From assembly GCA_012719455.1 (NCBI GenBank), contig JAAYAJ010000105.1, positions 1 through 64,000 of the forward strand: DNA of 64,000 nt, read 5' to 3'. The notes below the pieces were generated by a model. It saw nothing but the letters and a program-made list of their open reading frames with translations, ran no database searches and was not told where the DNA came from. The DNA is from Acidobacteriota bacterium. GTDB lineage: Bacteria; Acidobacteriota; UBA6911. Below are positions 34,148 through 42,728 of the stretch, piece by piece; the first letter of the stretch is position 1; each line of letters opens with the position of its first letter. A program made the position numbers and the translations under genes.

Positions 34148-35056
34148 TCAGTTAATCCAGTCGTTGATCAGTTTCCCCCAAAGCAAACCTTCGGATGACC
34201 TGACCTCCCCTTCCCTCCGCGTCATGCGGCGCGCCAGGTCACGGAAACAGCGGCTGGCGGGGGCATCCGGGAATCGATGCGTCACCGGCATCCGGTCGCG
34301 CAAGGCTTCCACCACCCGGGCATCGCGCTCGATATGCCCAAGGTATTCGATTTCGCGGCCGAGAAACCGTTGCACGACCGAGTTGATCTGGCGGAACACC
34401 TCCTCGGCTTCCGAGGCGGATTCCGCGCAATTGACGACGGCCTGGATGTTCTTGTCGGGCGCCTCCGCCAAGATGATCTTGATCACCGCGTAGGCGTCTA
34501 TGATTGCCGGGGATTCCGGGGTGCTGACGACGACGACCTCGTCGGACGCGAGCAGGAGATCGATCACGTTGCGCGAAATGCCCGCGGCGGTGTCAACGAG
34601 GAGGTAATCGGTGTCCGCATCGAGGCGGGCGAATTCCTCCGCCAGCCGCTTTCTTTGCGCCCGGGTCAGGTCCGACAGGGCCTGCAGCCCGTTCCCCGAG
34701 GGGATGACCTTCACCCCCGCCGGTCCCTGGACACAAATGTCACTCATCGCGTGGCCGCCGCACAGCACGTGACCTATATGGTGCCGCGGGGCAAGGCCGA
34801 AGATGATGTCCAGGTTGGCCAGTCCGAAGTCGCCGTCCATCACGACCACCTTGCGGTCCAGTTCCGCCAGGCTCACCGAAAGATTGGCGACGATCTGGGT
34901 TTTGCCGACCCCTCCTTTTCCACTGGTCACCGCGAGGACGCGCGGGCTGCGCCCCTTTATCGCCGCCAGGCTGCGCGCGGAACCCGCAATCCCGGTGTCA
35001 CTGGTGGCGGGTTCACGCCCGCCGGCGTATGTGCGCCATCGATCCGGGGGTGTCAT
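34148..35056 (-). CDS. flhG: MinD/ParA-type ATPase, FlhG-like
   Basis: The protein has 302 residues from the ATG at 35056, which has GAGG eight bases upstream. The deviant Walker A is SGKGGVGKT (45-53), then VVMDGDFGLANLDIIFGL and LLVDTAAGIS (Walker B type), VVVSTPESPAIIDAYAVIKII. This is the FlhG/YlxH branch, which regulates number and placement of flagella or related polar machines. It precedes the FliA-type sigma gene by 68 bases. The N-terminal 35 residues before the P-loop are disordered and lack the usual Gln-rich activating helix. Confidence 0.87.
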   Translation of the reverse strand: MTPPDRWRTYAGGREPATSDTGIAGSARSLAAIKGRSPRVLAVTSGKGGVGKTQIVANLSVSLAELDRKVVVMDGDFGLANLDIIFGLAPRHHIGHVLCGGHAMSDICVQGPAGVKVIPSGNGLQALSDLTRAQRKRLAEEFARLDADTDYLLVDTAAGISRNVIDLLLASDEVVVVSTPESPAIIDAYAVIKIILAEAPDKNIQAVVNCAESASEAEEVFRQINSVVQRFLGREIEYLGHIERDARVVEALRDRMPVTHRFPDAPASRCFRDLARRMTRREGEVRSSEGLLWGKLINDWIN

Positions 35057-35599
35057 AAACAGGACCTCAATCGGGGTGACGGGAACTCCGAAAAGCACAA
35101 CGGCTGCAGGACACCCCCCGGAATTGACGGGGAGTGAAATCCGCGACTCAGGTCTGCGGGGAGGGTGGCCGTCGCGGCAGGCATGGGCTGCGCCGCGACC
35201 GCCGGTATTCCCGTCACCCCGGATCGGCTCACCAAGTGGAGTTGGACGAAGCCTTTGAAGCAATGGTCAATCATTGGTTTCCCTGCAGCACGCATCGGCT
35301 CTCCGGATCTCTTGTGCATTTCCTGAATCACGCCCTTGATCTTTGCAATTCCCATTCCAATTCGAACGAAAAGCGTCGGTTTTTCGGGTCCGGCTGATTT
35401 CCGGCACTGCGGCGTCATGCGCACAGCCGCGCCCGGGCCGCATAAACACTGGACAAAACCGTGCCCGCGTCCCGAAAAACTGTTTCATCTGTCGGCATCA
35501 CCCCCGCCCTCCACAGGCCGGGGAACCACCCCGGGGAGGAGGCCAAAATCACCATCCCGCGCGGAAATGTCGATCTTGCGCGCGAGATTCAGCACTTTG
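35057..35599. other. Long intergenic region between flhG and the NtrC-like regulator
   Basis: This stretch of over 500 bases lies between divergent genes. It holds no protein I can support. A 123-codon minus-strand frame ends at 35053 and overlaps the flhG start as ATGA, but its codon use is unlike the neighbours and it resembles no family. The segment 35220-35400 is noticeably less GC-rich. A hairpin CAATG/CATTG lies near 35263-35278. Promoters for flhG should be here, but no convincing pair was found. Confidence 0.4.
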
Positions 35600-35619
35600 A
35601 GTGTCATTATTTTGACACT
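35600..35619 (+). promoter_or_regulatory. Perfect 7-bp dyad overlapping the regulator promoter
   Basis: AGTGTCA (35600-35606), six bases, TGACACT (35613-35619). The right arm coincides with the TTGACA -35 box. This is the geometry of an operator; autoregulation by the downstream regulator is a natural guess. Confidence 0.55.
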
Positions 35620-35641
35620 TTCACCGAAAAGTTGATAACAT
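35612..35641 (+). promoter_or_regulatory. Sigma-70-type promoter of the NtrC-like regulator
   Basis: A perfect TTGACA (35612-35617), 18 bases, TAACAT (35636-35641). Transcription would start near 35648. GGGAG precedes the ATG at 35666 by four bases. Confidence 0.6.
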
Positions 35642-35665
35642 GGCCCCGTCCAGAACGGGAGAACC

Positions 35666-37012
35666 ATGAAACCTGGAGACGCCCGGATCCTGGTCGTCGA
35701 TGACGAGGATCCCATACGCCAAGTGGTCCGCAGCGCCCTGGAGGGGTACGCGGTGGATGAGGCCGCCGACGGTCAGACGGCCATGGACATGCTCCGCCAA
35801 TTCCCCTACGACGTGCTCCTCACCGATCCCGCTCTTCCCGGTACGGGGAAGGAGGCCCTCTTCGAGGAGGCGCATCGGCTCTCCCCCGAAACCGTCGTCA
35901 TCGTCATGGCGCGACCGGGAGATATCCGGTCGGCCGTGGACGCTGTCCGCCGGGGGGCCTCCGACTTCCTCCCCAAGCCGTTCCAGCCCGCGGAGTTGGT
36001 CCTGCGAACGGAGAGGGGGATGGAAGAACGACAGCTGAAGCGGGAAAACGACCGCATGCGGAACGAACTTGGAGAGAAGCACCGGTTTTCCAGCCTGGTC
36101 GGGGACAGCGCCCCGATGCGGGATGTCTGCAACCTGATCCGCCTGATCACCCGCAAAACCGCTACCGTACTCGTCGAGGGGGAGCCGGGGACGGGCAAGG
36201 AACTGGTCGCGCGCGTCATCCACGCCAACAGCCCCCGGAAGGACCAGCCGCTGGTCACGATCCGCTGCAGCGCCATCCCCCCCCACCTGTTCCGGGAGGA
36301 GTTCTCCGGCCGCCTCGCGGAAGCCCGGCGCGGGACCCTTCTCCTGGATAAGGTCTCCAGCCTGCCGATCGGCCTGCAGATCGAGCTGCTGCGCGCACTA
36401 GAGGATCGGGAACTAGAACGCAACGGCGGCCCCGTCGTGGTCCGCATCATCGCCACTTCCGGCACCGACCTCGCCGCCGCCGTGGGCAGGGGGGAGTTTC
36501 GGAGCGACCTTTACGGCCGGCTCAACGTGATTCCCATCCGCATCCCCCCGCTGAGACAGCGCCGGGACGACATCCCCCAGCTTGTCGCCCACTTCGTCCA
36601 GAGGTATTGCGCCGAGCGGGCGCTGGCCCCCAGGCAGGTGTCGCACGACGCGCTTTACGGCCTCCTCGACTACGACTGGCCCGGAAACGTGCGTCAGCTC
36701 GAACACACGGTGGAGACGGCCGTCGCACTTGCGGCCGATCGTCCGGTGCTCGAAACCCGGGATTTCCCCCTCATCGCCGGCCGGCCCGGGTCAGACTGGG
36801 AGCGCAACGGGATCGTGATCCCTGAAGGCGGCATCCATTTCAACACGGTGATCTCGGAGTTGGAAAAACGCCTGATCCTCCAGAGCCTCAAGACGGCCCG
36901 CGGGAACAAGAAGAAAGCGGCGGAGCTGTTGCACCTGAAACGGACGACGTTCGTCGAAAAACTGCGCAAAATGAAGATGCGGGGCGATCCCCCGCCCAAA
37001 GCCGGCCAATGA
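35666..37012 (+). CDS. NtrC-family response regulator with degenerate activator domain
   Basis: The 448-residue protein has receiver (1-120), AAA+ (about 142-372) and Fis-type DNA-binding (about 395-438) domains. The phospho-acceptor D54, the acidic pair D12/D13 and K104 are present, but the switch Thr is Ala82. Walker A GEPGTGKE (172-179) is kept. The GAFTGA loop that contacts sigma-54 is deleted between residues 210 and 222, and Walker B reads LLLDK (E to K at 229). The arginine-finger region RSDLYGRLNVIPI and WPGNVRQLEH remain. It therefore probably cannot open sigma-54 promoters and may act as a plain DNA-binding regulator. argH follows. Confidence 0.88.
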   Translation: MKPGDARILVVDDEDPIRQVVRSALEGYAVDEAADGQTAMDMLRQFPYDVLLTDPALPGTGKEALFEEAHRLSPETVVIVMARPGDIRSAVDAVRRGASDFLPKPFQPAELVLRTERGMEERQLKRENDRMRNELGEKHRFSSLVGDSAPMRDVCNLIRLITRKTATVLVEGEPGTGKELVARVIHANSPRKDQPLVTIRCSAIPPHLFREEFSGRLAEARRGTLLLDKVSSLPIGLQIELLRALEDRELERNGGPVVVRIIATSGTDLAAAVGRGEFRSDLYGRLNVIPIRIPPLRQRRDDIPQLVAHFVQRYCAERALAPRQVSHDALYGLLDYDWPGNVRQLEHTVETAVALAADRPVLETRDFPLIAGRPGSDWERNGIVIPEGGIHFNTVISELEKRLILQSLKTARGNKKKAAELLHLKRTTFVEKLRKMKMRGDPPPKAGQ

Positions 37013-37077
37013 CGCAGCAATTGGCATTGTCTCCAACTCCCCGATCTGAGAAAATCGCGCTGACAATGGAGGTGCAC

Positions 37078-38463
37078 GTGGCCAGAAAGAAGCTGTGGGG
37101 AGGACGATTCTCCTCGGACGAGGACCCGCTTTTCGCGCAGTTCAACGATTCCCTCCCCTTCGACCGGGAGCTGCTCGAAGCCGACATCGAGGGGAGCCTC
37201 GCCTACGCCCGCGCCCTCGAAAGGGCCGGGATTTTTTCGCCCGCCGAACGCGCTCGGGTCGAGAAGGGCCTGCGCGCGGTATGGAAGGAAGCTGTACGGG
37301 ATCCCGAAGCCGTGCTCCGGAGCGGGGCCGAGGACGTGCACAGCTACGTGGAACAGGCCCTGCACGCCCACGCCGGAACCCTGGCGCTGAAGCTCCACAC
37401 GGGGCGCAGCCGCAACGACCAGGTGGCCACCGACCTCCGCCTCCACCTGAAGCGGAAGGAGACCGGGATCGCCCGGGAGCTCGACCGTCTGCTCGAAACG
37501 GTGGCGGACCTCGCCGAGCGCCACCCGGACGTGGTCATCCCGGGCTACACCCACCTGCAGCGGGCGCAGCCGGTGCTCTTCGCCCACTACCTGCTGGCTT
37601 ACGGGGAGATGTTTCTGCGCGACCGCGACCGGCTCCGGGAGGCGCTCAGGCGTATCGATGTAAGCCCGCTCGGCTCCGGCGCCCTTTCCGGCACCGTCTA
37701 CCCGGTCGACCGCAAGGCGCTCGCCGCCGACCTGGGGTTCGCCTCCGCGTCTCACAACAGCATGGACGCCGTGGCGGACCGGGACTTCGTGCTCGATTTC
37801 CTCTTCTTCGCCAGCGTCCTGATGGTTCACCTCAGCCGGCTGGCCGAGGACTTCATCCTCTATAACTCCTCGGAATTCGCCTTTGTGCAGATGGACGACA
37901 GCGTGTCTTCGGGCAGCAGCCTGATGCCGCAAAAGAAGAACCCCGACGCACTCGAACTCGTGAGGGGAAAGACCGGGAGGGTGTTCGGCCACCTCGTGGG
38001 CATGCTCACGGTCCTGAAGGGCCTGCCGATGACCTACAACAAGGACCTGCAGGAGGACAAGGAGGGCCTGTTCGACGCGGTCCGGACCGTGGATGCCTGC
38101 ATCCGGATGGTCCGGCGGGTCCTGGAAAAGGTCCTGATCCAGCCGGACCGCATGCGCGAGGCGGCCGTGCACGGTCATCTCAACGCGACCGAACTCGCGG
38201 ACTACCTGGTCGCCAGGGGTCTCCCCTTCAGGGAAGCCCACGGCCTGGTGGGAAAGATCGTCATGCGGGCCTCGGAACTCGGCATTCCTCTGGAAGAACT
38301 CCCCCTGCGGGAATACCAAAGCTTCTCCCCCCGGTTCGAGGCAGGGGTTCACGCGGCCCTCGGGCTCGAGCGCACGGTCGCGCGCAGGAAGGAACCGGGC
38401 GGCACCGCCCCAGCCTCGGTGCGGAAAGCCCTGGGCGCGTTCCGCAGGAGAATCCGCTCCTGA
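37078..38463 (+). CDS. argH: Argininosuccinate lyase
   Basis: ArgH releases arginine and fumarate from argininosuccinate. From the GTG at 37078, preceded by GGAGG five bases upstream, the product is 461 residues and begins MARKKLWGGRF as expected. An upstream ATG at 37009 overlaps the regulator stop and would add 23 atypical residues. Signature segments are SGAEDVHSYVEQ, KLHTGRSRNDQVATDLRL, GYTHLQRAQPVLFAHY, and the catalytic loop VSSGSSLMPQKKNPDALELVRGK. It is convergent with speA, so arginine synthesis and decarboxylation genes abut. Confidence 0.96.
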   Translation: MARKKLWGGRFSSDEDPLFAQFNDSLPFDRELLEADIEGSLAYARALERAGIFSPAERARVEKGLRAVWKEAVRDPEAVLRSGAEDVHSYVEQALHAHAGTLALKLHTGRSRNDQVATDLRLHLKRKETGIARELDRLLETVADLAERHPDVVIPGYTHLQRAQPVLFAHYLLAYGEMFLRDRDRLREALRRIDVSPLGSGALSGTVYPVDRKALAADLGFASASHNSMDAVADRDFVLDFLFFASVLMVHLSRLAEDFILYNSSEFAFVQMDDSVSSGSSLMPQKKNPDALELVRGKTGRVFGHLVGMLTVLKGLPMTYNKDLQEDKEGLFDAVRTVDACIRMVRRVLEKVLIQPDRMREAAVHGHLNATELADYLVARGLPFREAHGLVGKIVMRASELGIPLEELPLREYQSFSPRFEAGVHAALGLERTVARRKEPGGTAPASVRKALGAFRRRIRS

Positions 38464-38475
38464 TTCCCGGGAAAC

Positions 38476-40392
38476 TTAATCTTCCAGGTAGGTGTAGCCT
38501 TCCAGCGCCGATTCGTAGGACGCGCAGAAGGACTCCCGCTCCTCGGCGGTGATCTTATTCTGCGTCTCGGCGCTCTGGGCCATCTGTTTCAGGTTTTCCA
38601 CCAGGTCGCGCGCCTGGTACCCGGCGGTTGCAAGCACCTGCCGGATCGATTCGCCGCGGATCACCCTGTCGATGTGGGGCCTCCCGGCGTCATCCACGAG
38701 AAAATGCGCCTCGTTGACCGATCCGAGCAGGTTGTGGTTCATCCCCAGCGATTCCTGGTACGCCCCGACGAGAAAAATGGCCAGGAAGTAGGGATCCGCG
38801 TTGACGTGGTGCAGTTCGAGCGCCTGCTTCACGTCGCGCAGGTCGACGAATTTGTCGATCTGCCCGTCCGAGTCGCAGGTGATGTCGCACAGGATGGCGC
38901 GCACCGTAGGCTCTTCGGTCAACCGGGTGAGCGGGACGATGGGGAACAGCTGGTCGAGCGCCCAGCTGTCAGGCGTGGACTGGAAAACCGAGAAGTTGCA
39001 GATGTACTTGCTGGCCAGGATGTTTTCCAGGTCGATGAACTCCTCCGGGCGTTCCTTCATGGAATGGGAGAACTTGATCGCCTTGCGGCAGATCTCCCAA
39101 AAGAGCCATTCCCCCTGTGCCCGGTTCTGCAGGTTCAGGTAGCCGAGGTTGAACAGGGACTGGAGCTCTTCCCGGTGCTGCAGCGCGTCGTGGTAGTACT
39201 CGCGGAAGTTCTTGGGGGTGATCTCCCGGTAGAGGTCCATCATCTCCTCCACGACCTCGGAATCGACCTTGTCGGGATCGACCTCCGTCCCCCCCAGCCC
39301 GGGGTTCAGCGTCCGGATCACGTTCATGATGAACAGGGCGTGATGCGCGGCGACCGCCCGGCCGCTTTCCGTCACAATCGTAGGCGGGGGCACGTTTTCC
39401 GACAGGCAGATTTCGTTGATGGTGTAGACGATGTCGTTTGCGAACTCCTGCATGCTGTAGTTGACGCTGCAATCGGACGCGGTGCGGCTCCCGTCGTAAT
39501 CGACGCCGAGTCCCCCGCCTACGTTGAGGTACTCGATCGGAAACCCCATCTTGCGCACCTTGGCGTAGACCCGCGCCGCTTCCTTGATGGCGTTCTTGAT
39601 CCTGCGGATATCGGTGACCTGGGACCCGATGTGGAAATGGAGCATCTTCAGCTGCCGGGTCCACCCCCGGTCGGAGACCGTTTTCAGGCAATCGAGCAGC
39701 TGGATGGTGTTGATGCCGAACTTGGAGGTTTCCCCCCCGGATTCCTCCCACTTGCCCGTGCCCCGGGAGAAGACCCGGACCCGGAATCCCAGGTCGGGAT
39801 GGATCCTCAGGGCGGCGGACACCTCGGATATCTTCTGCAGGTCCGACACCTCTTCGATCACCAGCACCGGGTTTTTTCCGATCCGGGACGACTGCATGGC
39901 CCATTCCAGGTAGCGGCGGTCCTTGATGCCGTTGCAGACCATCAGCGCGTTCGGGTGAATGGAGAGGGTCAGCGCCGCGGCCAGTTCGGCCTTGGTGCCG
40001 ACCTCGAGCCCGTATTCATAGCGGTGTCCGGCGGCCATCAGGCGCTCCACGACGCTCCGGTTCTGGTTCACCTTCATGGGGAAAACGCCCCGATGCCGGG
40101 CCTCGTAGCTGTATTCCGCGATCGAGTTCCGGAACGCTTCGTGCAGCTCCCGGATCTGGGTATCCAGAATCTGCGGGAAACGAAGGAGGAATGGGGGCTT
40201 CACCCTGCGCTGGAGCAGCGTCTGGACGAGCCCGATCAATTCCACCCCCATCAGGGGATTGCGGGTGGGGTGCACGGTGAGGGCCCCCTGCTCGCTGATG
40301 CCAAAATAACCCCCGCTCCAGTTCTCCACCCCGTAGATCCGGTTGGGAATCTCGCTTGGAGAAAGACGAAGAGTAGTCGTTATTTCCTTCAT
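38476..40392 (-). CDS. speA: Biosynthetic arginine decarboxylase
   Basis: SpeA decarboxylates arginine to agmatine for polyamine synthesis. It has 638 residues from the ATG at 40392, with GGAG seven bases upstream. It is a fold-III PLP enzyme: GVFPMKVNQNRSVVE with the PLP lysine K107, YEYGLEVGTKAEL, LHFHIGSQVTDIRR, EYLNVGGGLGVDYDGS, and the late FSVFQSTPDSWALDQLFPI. It is last in the rplM to speA run and directly follows efp by 27 bases. Agmatinase or agmatine deiminase genes are not in the window. Confidence 0.96.
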   Translation of the reverse strand: MKEITTTLRLSPSEIPNRIYGVENWSGGYFGISEQGALTVHPTRNPLMGVELIGLVQTLLQRRVKPPFLLRFPQILDTQIRELHEAFRNSIAEYSYEARHRGVFPMKVNQNRSVVERLMAAGHRYEYGLEVGTKAELAAALTLSIHPNALMVCNGIKDRRYLEWAMQSSRIGKNPVLVIEEVSDLQKISEVSAALRIHPDLGFRVRVFSRGTGKWEESGGETSKFGINTIQLLDCLKTVSDRGWTRQLKMLHFHIGSQVTDIRRIKNAIKEAARVYAKVRKMGFPIEYLNVGGGLGVDYDGSRTASDCSVNYSMQEFANDIVYTINEICLSENVPPPTIVTESGRAVAAHHALFIMNVIRTLNPGLGGTEVDPDKVDSEVVEEMMDLYREITPKNFREYYHDALQHREELQSLFNLGYLNLQNRAQGEWLFWEICRKAIKFSHSMKERPEEFIDLENILASKYICNFSVFQSTPDSWALDQLFPIVPLTRLTEEPTVRAILCDITCDSDGQIDKFVDLRDVKQALELHHVNADPYFLAIFLVGAYQESLGMNHNLLGSVNEAHFLVDDAGRPHIDRVIRGESIRQVLATAGYQARDLVENLKQMAQSAETQNKITAEERESFCASYESALEGYTYLED

Positions 40393-40419
40393 CGATCGGC
40401 TCCACCACAAAGACCGCAG

Positions 40420-40983
40420 TTACGATTTGACCCGCTCCTGGTATTTCCCCTCGCTCGTATCCACGCGGATCAGTTCCCCTTCGTTGATGAATGGGGGCAC
40501 CTGGATCACGAGCCCCGTCTCCAGGGTAGCCGGCTTGTTTACGTTGCTCACGGTCGCCCCGCGCAGCGCCGGTTCCGTGGACGTCACGCGCAGCTCGACG
40601 CTTGGGGGGAGCTCCACACCGATCGGTTTCCCTTCACAGTATTCGATCTTGAGCTTGATGTTCGGGGTCATGTAGGGGATGGCGTCCTCGAGCCATTCCG
40701 CCGAAAGGTGGAACTGCTCGAAGGACTCGGTATTCATGAAATAATAGTCTGATCCGTCCGAGTAGAGGTATTCCACCTCGTGGGTTTCCATGTAGGCCGG
40801 CTCCACGCGGTCCTCGGACCGGAAACGGTGCTCGATGATCGCTCCCGATTTTATCGATTTGAGCTTCGTTTGCACCATGCCGCGCCAGTTTCCGGGCGTG
40901 ATGTGCTGAAAAGAGAAGACCCGGTAGAGCTCCCCATTCAGTTTGATGGCCATGCCCCGCTTGATCTGTGTCGCAGAAATCAT
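40420..40983 (-). CDS. efp: Elongation factor P
   Basis: EF-P rescues ribosomes stalled at polyproline. The 187-residue protein has three OB-like domains: MISATQIKRGMAIKLNGELYRVFSFQHITPGNWRGMVQTKLK, the middle domain with YMETHEVEYLYSDGSDYYFMNTESFEQ, and the C-terminal ATLETGLVIQVPPFINEGELIRVDTSEGKY signature. The loop that carries modified Lys34 (or Arg32) elsewhere reads PGNWRG. The tip residue is Asn32, so the known lysyl, rhamnosyl or pentanol modifications are impossible there. GGGGA precedes the ATG. Confidence 0.95.
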   Translation of the reverse strand: MISATQIKRGMAIKLNGELYRVFSFQHITPGNWRGMVQTKLKSIKSGAIIEHRFRSEDRVEPAYMETHEVEYLYSDGSDYYFMNTESFEQFHLSAEWLEDAIPYMTPNIKLKIEYCEGKPIGVELPPSVELRVTSTEPALRGATVSNVNKPATLETGLVIQVPPFINEGELIRVDTSEGKYQERVKS

Positions 40984-41008
40984 TCGCTATCCCCGTTTTG
41001 AATGCGTC

Positions 41009-41037
41009 ATGTTACTGAAACCCTTCCCCCGGCACAA
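41009..41037 (-). promoter_or_regulatory. Possible internal promoter for efp-speA
   Basis: On the minus strand TTGTGC (41037 to 41032), 17 bases, TAACAT (41014 to 41009). It lies in the 125-base gap after frr. Both hexamers are imperfect. Confidence 0.3.
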
Positions 41038-41108
41038 GCCGAAGGATCTTGCCGACATCCCCGCACTGCTCCGCGGAATCGGGCCCATGGCAGGCGCAGG
41101 GCACCGGA

Positions 41109-41678
41109 TCAGATCTCGAGTATTTCGGATTCCTTTTTTTTCTGCAGTTCCCCGACCTTTTCGACGTACTTATCGGTCAGGTCCTGCACCTTTTTCAGGG
41201 CGTCCCTTTCCTGGTCTTCCGATATCTCCTTGTCCCTGAGGAGTTTCTTGATCTGGTCGTTCGCCTGCTGCCGCACCAGGCGCACCGCGACGCGGTGCTG
41301 CTCGCCGATCTGCCCGACGTTCTTGGCCAGTTGCTTGCGCCGCTCCTGGGTAAGCGGAGGTATGGGCAGCCGGACCACCTTGCCGTCATTGGTGGGGTTC
41401 AGTCCCAGGTCGGAGGTCAGGATCGCCTTCTCGATGGCGGCGATGGTCGAGGTATCCCAGGGCTGGATCAGGATCAGGCTCGGGTCCGGGGTGGAGAGCG
41501 AAGCCATCTGGGACAAGGGCGTAGGGGTGCCGTAATAACTGGCCTGAACGCCGTCGAGAATGTTGACGGAAGCCCTTCCCGTCCGAATCGTGGCGAGATT
41601 CCGCCCAAGGTCCTCAATGCACATGTCCATCCCTTTCCGGGCGTCATCAAGTATCTGTTGCACCATATCGTTGGTCAC
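41109..41678 (-). CDS. frr: Ribosome recycling factor
   Basis: RRF, with EF-G, splits the post-termination ribosome. The 189-residue protein has the family's N-terminal helix ILDDARKGMDMCIEDLGRNLATIRTGRAS, then VQASYYGTPTPLSQMASLSTPDPSLILIQPWD, and IPPLTQERRKQLAKNVGQIGEQHRVAVR. The last helix ends in a lysine-rich tail (ELQKKKESEILEI). It lies 37 bases after pyrH in the conserved tsf-pyrH-frr order. Confidence 0.96.
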   Translation of the reverse strand: MTNDMVQQILDDARKGMDMCIEDLGRNLATIRTGRASVNILDGVQASYYGTPTPLSQMASLSTPDPSLILIQPWDTSTIAAIEKAILTSDLGLNPTNDGKVVRLPIPPLTQERRKQLAKNVGQIGEQHRVAVRLVRQQANDQIKKLLRDKEISEDQERDALKKVQDLTDKYVEKVGELQKKKESEILEI

Positions 41679-41715
41679 TCCTTTCGCTGGGCATTGACAT
41701 GCCCGATTTCCGCGG

Positions 41716-42450
41716 CTACAGCCGGACCACGGAACCGACGCTCTTCCCCATCACCACATCGAGGATGTTCCCGCGCCGGAGAAGGTTGAACACCGCGATC
41801 GGCATCTTGTTCTCCATGCATAGGGTCACCGCCGTCGTATCCATCACCCTCAGGTCTTTTTCCAGGACTTCCCGGTAGGTAAGAGACCGGAAAAGCACGG
41901 CGGAGGGGTTCTTCATGGGGTCCGAATCGTAGATGCCGTCTACCTTGGTCGCCTTGAGGATCACCTCGGCGCCGATCTCCATCGCGCGCAGGGCGGCCGC
42001 GGTATCGGTGGAGAAGTAGGGATTTCCGGTCCCGGCCGCGAAGATGACCACCCGCCCCTTTTCCAAATGCCGGATGGCGCGTCGGCGGATATAGGGCTCG
42101 GCCACCTCCTTCATTTCGATGGCGGACTGCACCCGGGTGAAAACATGCAGCCGTTCCAGAGCGTTCTGCAACGCCAGCGCGTTGATGACCGTCGCCAGCA
42201 TCCCCATGTAATCGCCGCTGACCCGGTCCATGCCCGCGGCGCTGACCGAGATCCCCCGGACGATATTTCCCCCGCCCACGGTCGCGGCGACCTGGACCCC
42301 GATGGCATGAAGCTCGGCGATCTCCTCCGCAATCCGTGACGCCATCGCGGGGTCGACCCCGAAGCCCTGTTCCCCCATGAGCGCTTCCCCGCTCAGTTTG
42401 AGCAGAACCCGCTCGAATATCGGCTTGTCTCCCGGAACCGTTGCTTCCAT
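41716..42450 (-). CDS. pyrH: UMP kinase
   Basis: PyrH makes UDP from UMP. The 244-residue hexameric amino-acid-kinase-fold protein starts at the ATG at 42450, with GGAGG five bases upstream. Motifs are [68 protein letters not shown], and [14 protein letters not shown]. It sits between tsf and frr. A 278-base gap separates it from tsf; I see no gene there. Confidence 0.96.
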   Translation of the reverse strand: MEATVPGDKPIFERVLLKLSGEALMGEQGFGVDPAMASRIAEEIAELHAIGVQVAATVGGGNIVRGISVSAAGMDRVSGDYMGMLATVINALALQNALERLHVFTRVQSAIEMKEVAEPYIRRRAIRHLEKGRVVIFAAGTGNPYFSTDTAAALRAMEIGAEVILKATKVDGIYDSDPMKNPSAVLFRSLTYREVLEKDLRVMDTTAVTLCMENKMPIAVFNLLRRGNILDVVMGKSVGSVVRL

Positions 42451-42728
42451 AAGGTCCTCCCGCCTCTGATGATGCACGTTGTCGCCTGGATGCGCCCCCG
42501 TCCCGCCCCCCGGCGGAGCCCATGGCGGGGCCCACGGCCGGAGGTTTCCCGCCACGGCCGGCGCGCAGAGTGATTTTACGCTAATCGCGAAACGAGGAGG
42601 AGGCTATTTTGGCAAAAACATCGCCGCCGCACCCGGGTGCCGTCGCGACGCGTTCGCTTGCCGGACGGCCGTGCACCGGGCATACCGGGCGTTTTGCGCC
42701 GCCCGATGCCAGGAGGGATCGTCCCCGG

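Noticed and set aside
35220-35300. A GEMM-type cyclic-di-GMP riboswitch on the minus strand (GGGAAACC, hairpin, CAAAGGCTTC)
   Set aside because: The strings only loosely resemble the consensus; the GACGCAAAGCC core and the second stem are missing.
35053-35424. A 123-codon gene upstream of flhG on the minus strand
   Set aside because: Kept only as a remark: atypical codons, no ribosome site, no family resemblance; only the ATGA overlap favours it.
37016-37040. Sigma-54 promoter before argH (TTGGCATTGTCTCC)
   Set aside because: TGGC is present but no GC dinucleotide sits at the required 10-base spacing.
42451-42728. A small gene on the plus strand from a TTG after GGAGGAGG near 42590-42612
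   Set aside because: The frame runs antisense through tsf with a nonsense-like protein; the purine-rich stretch is coincidental.
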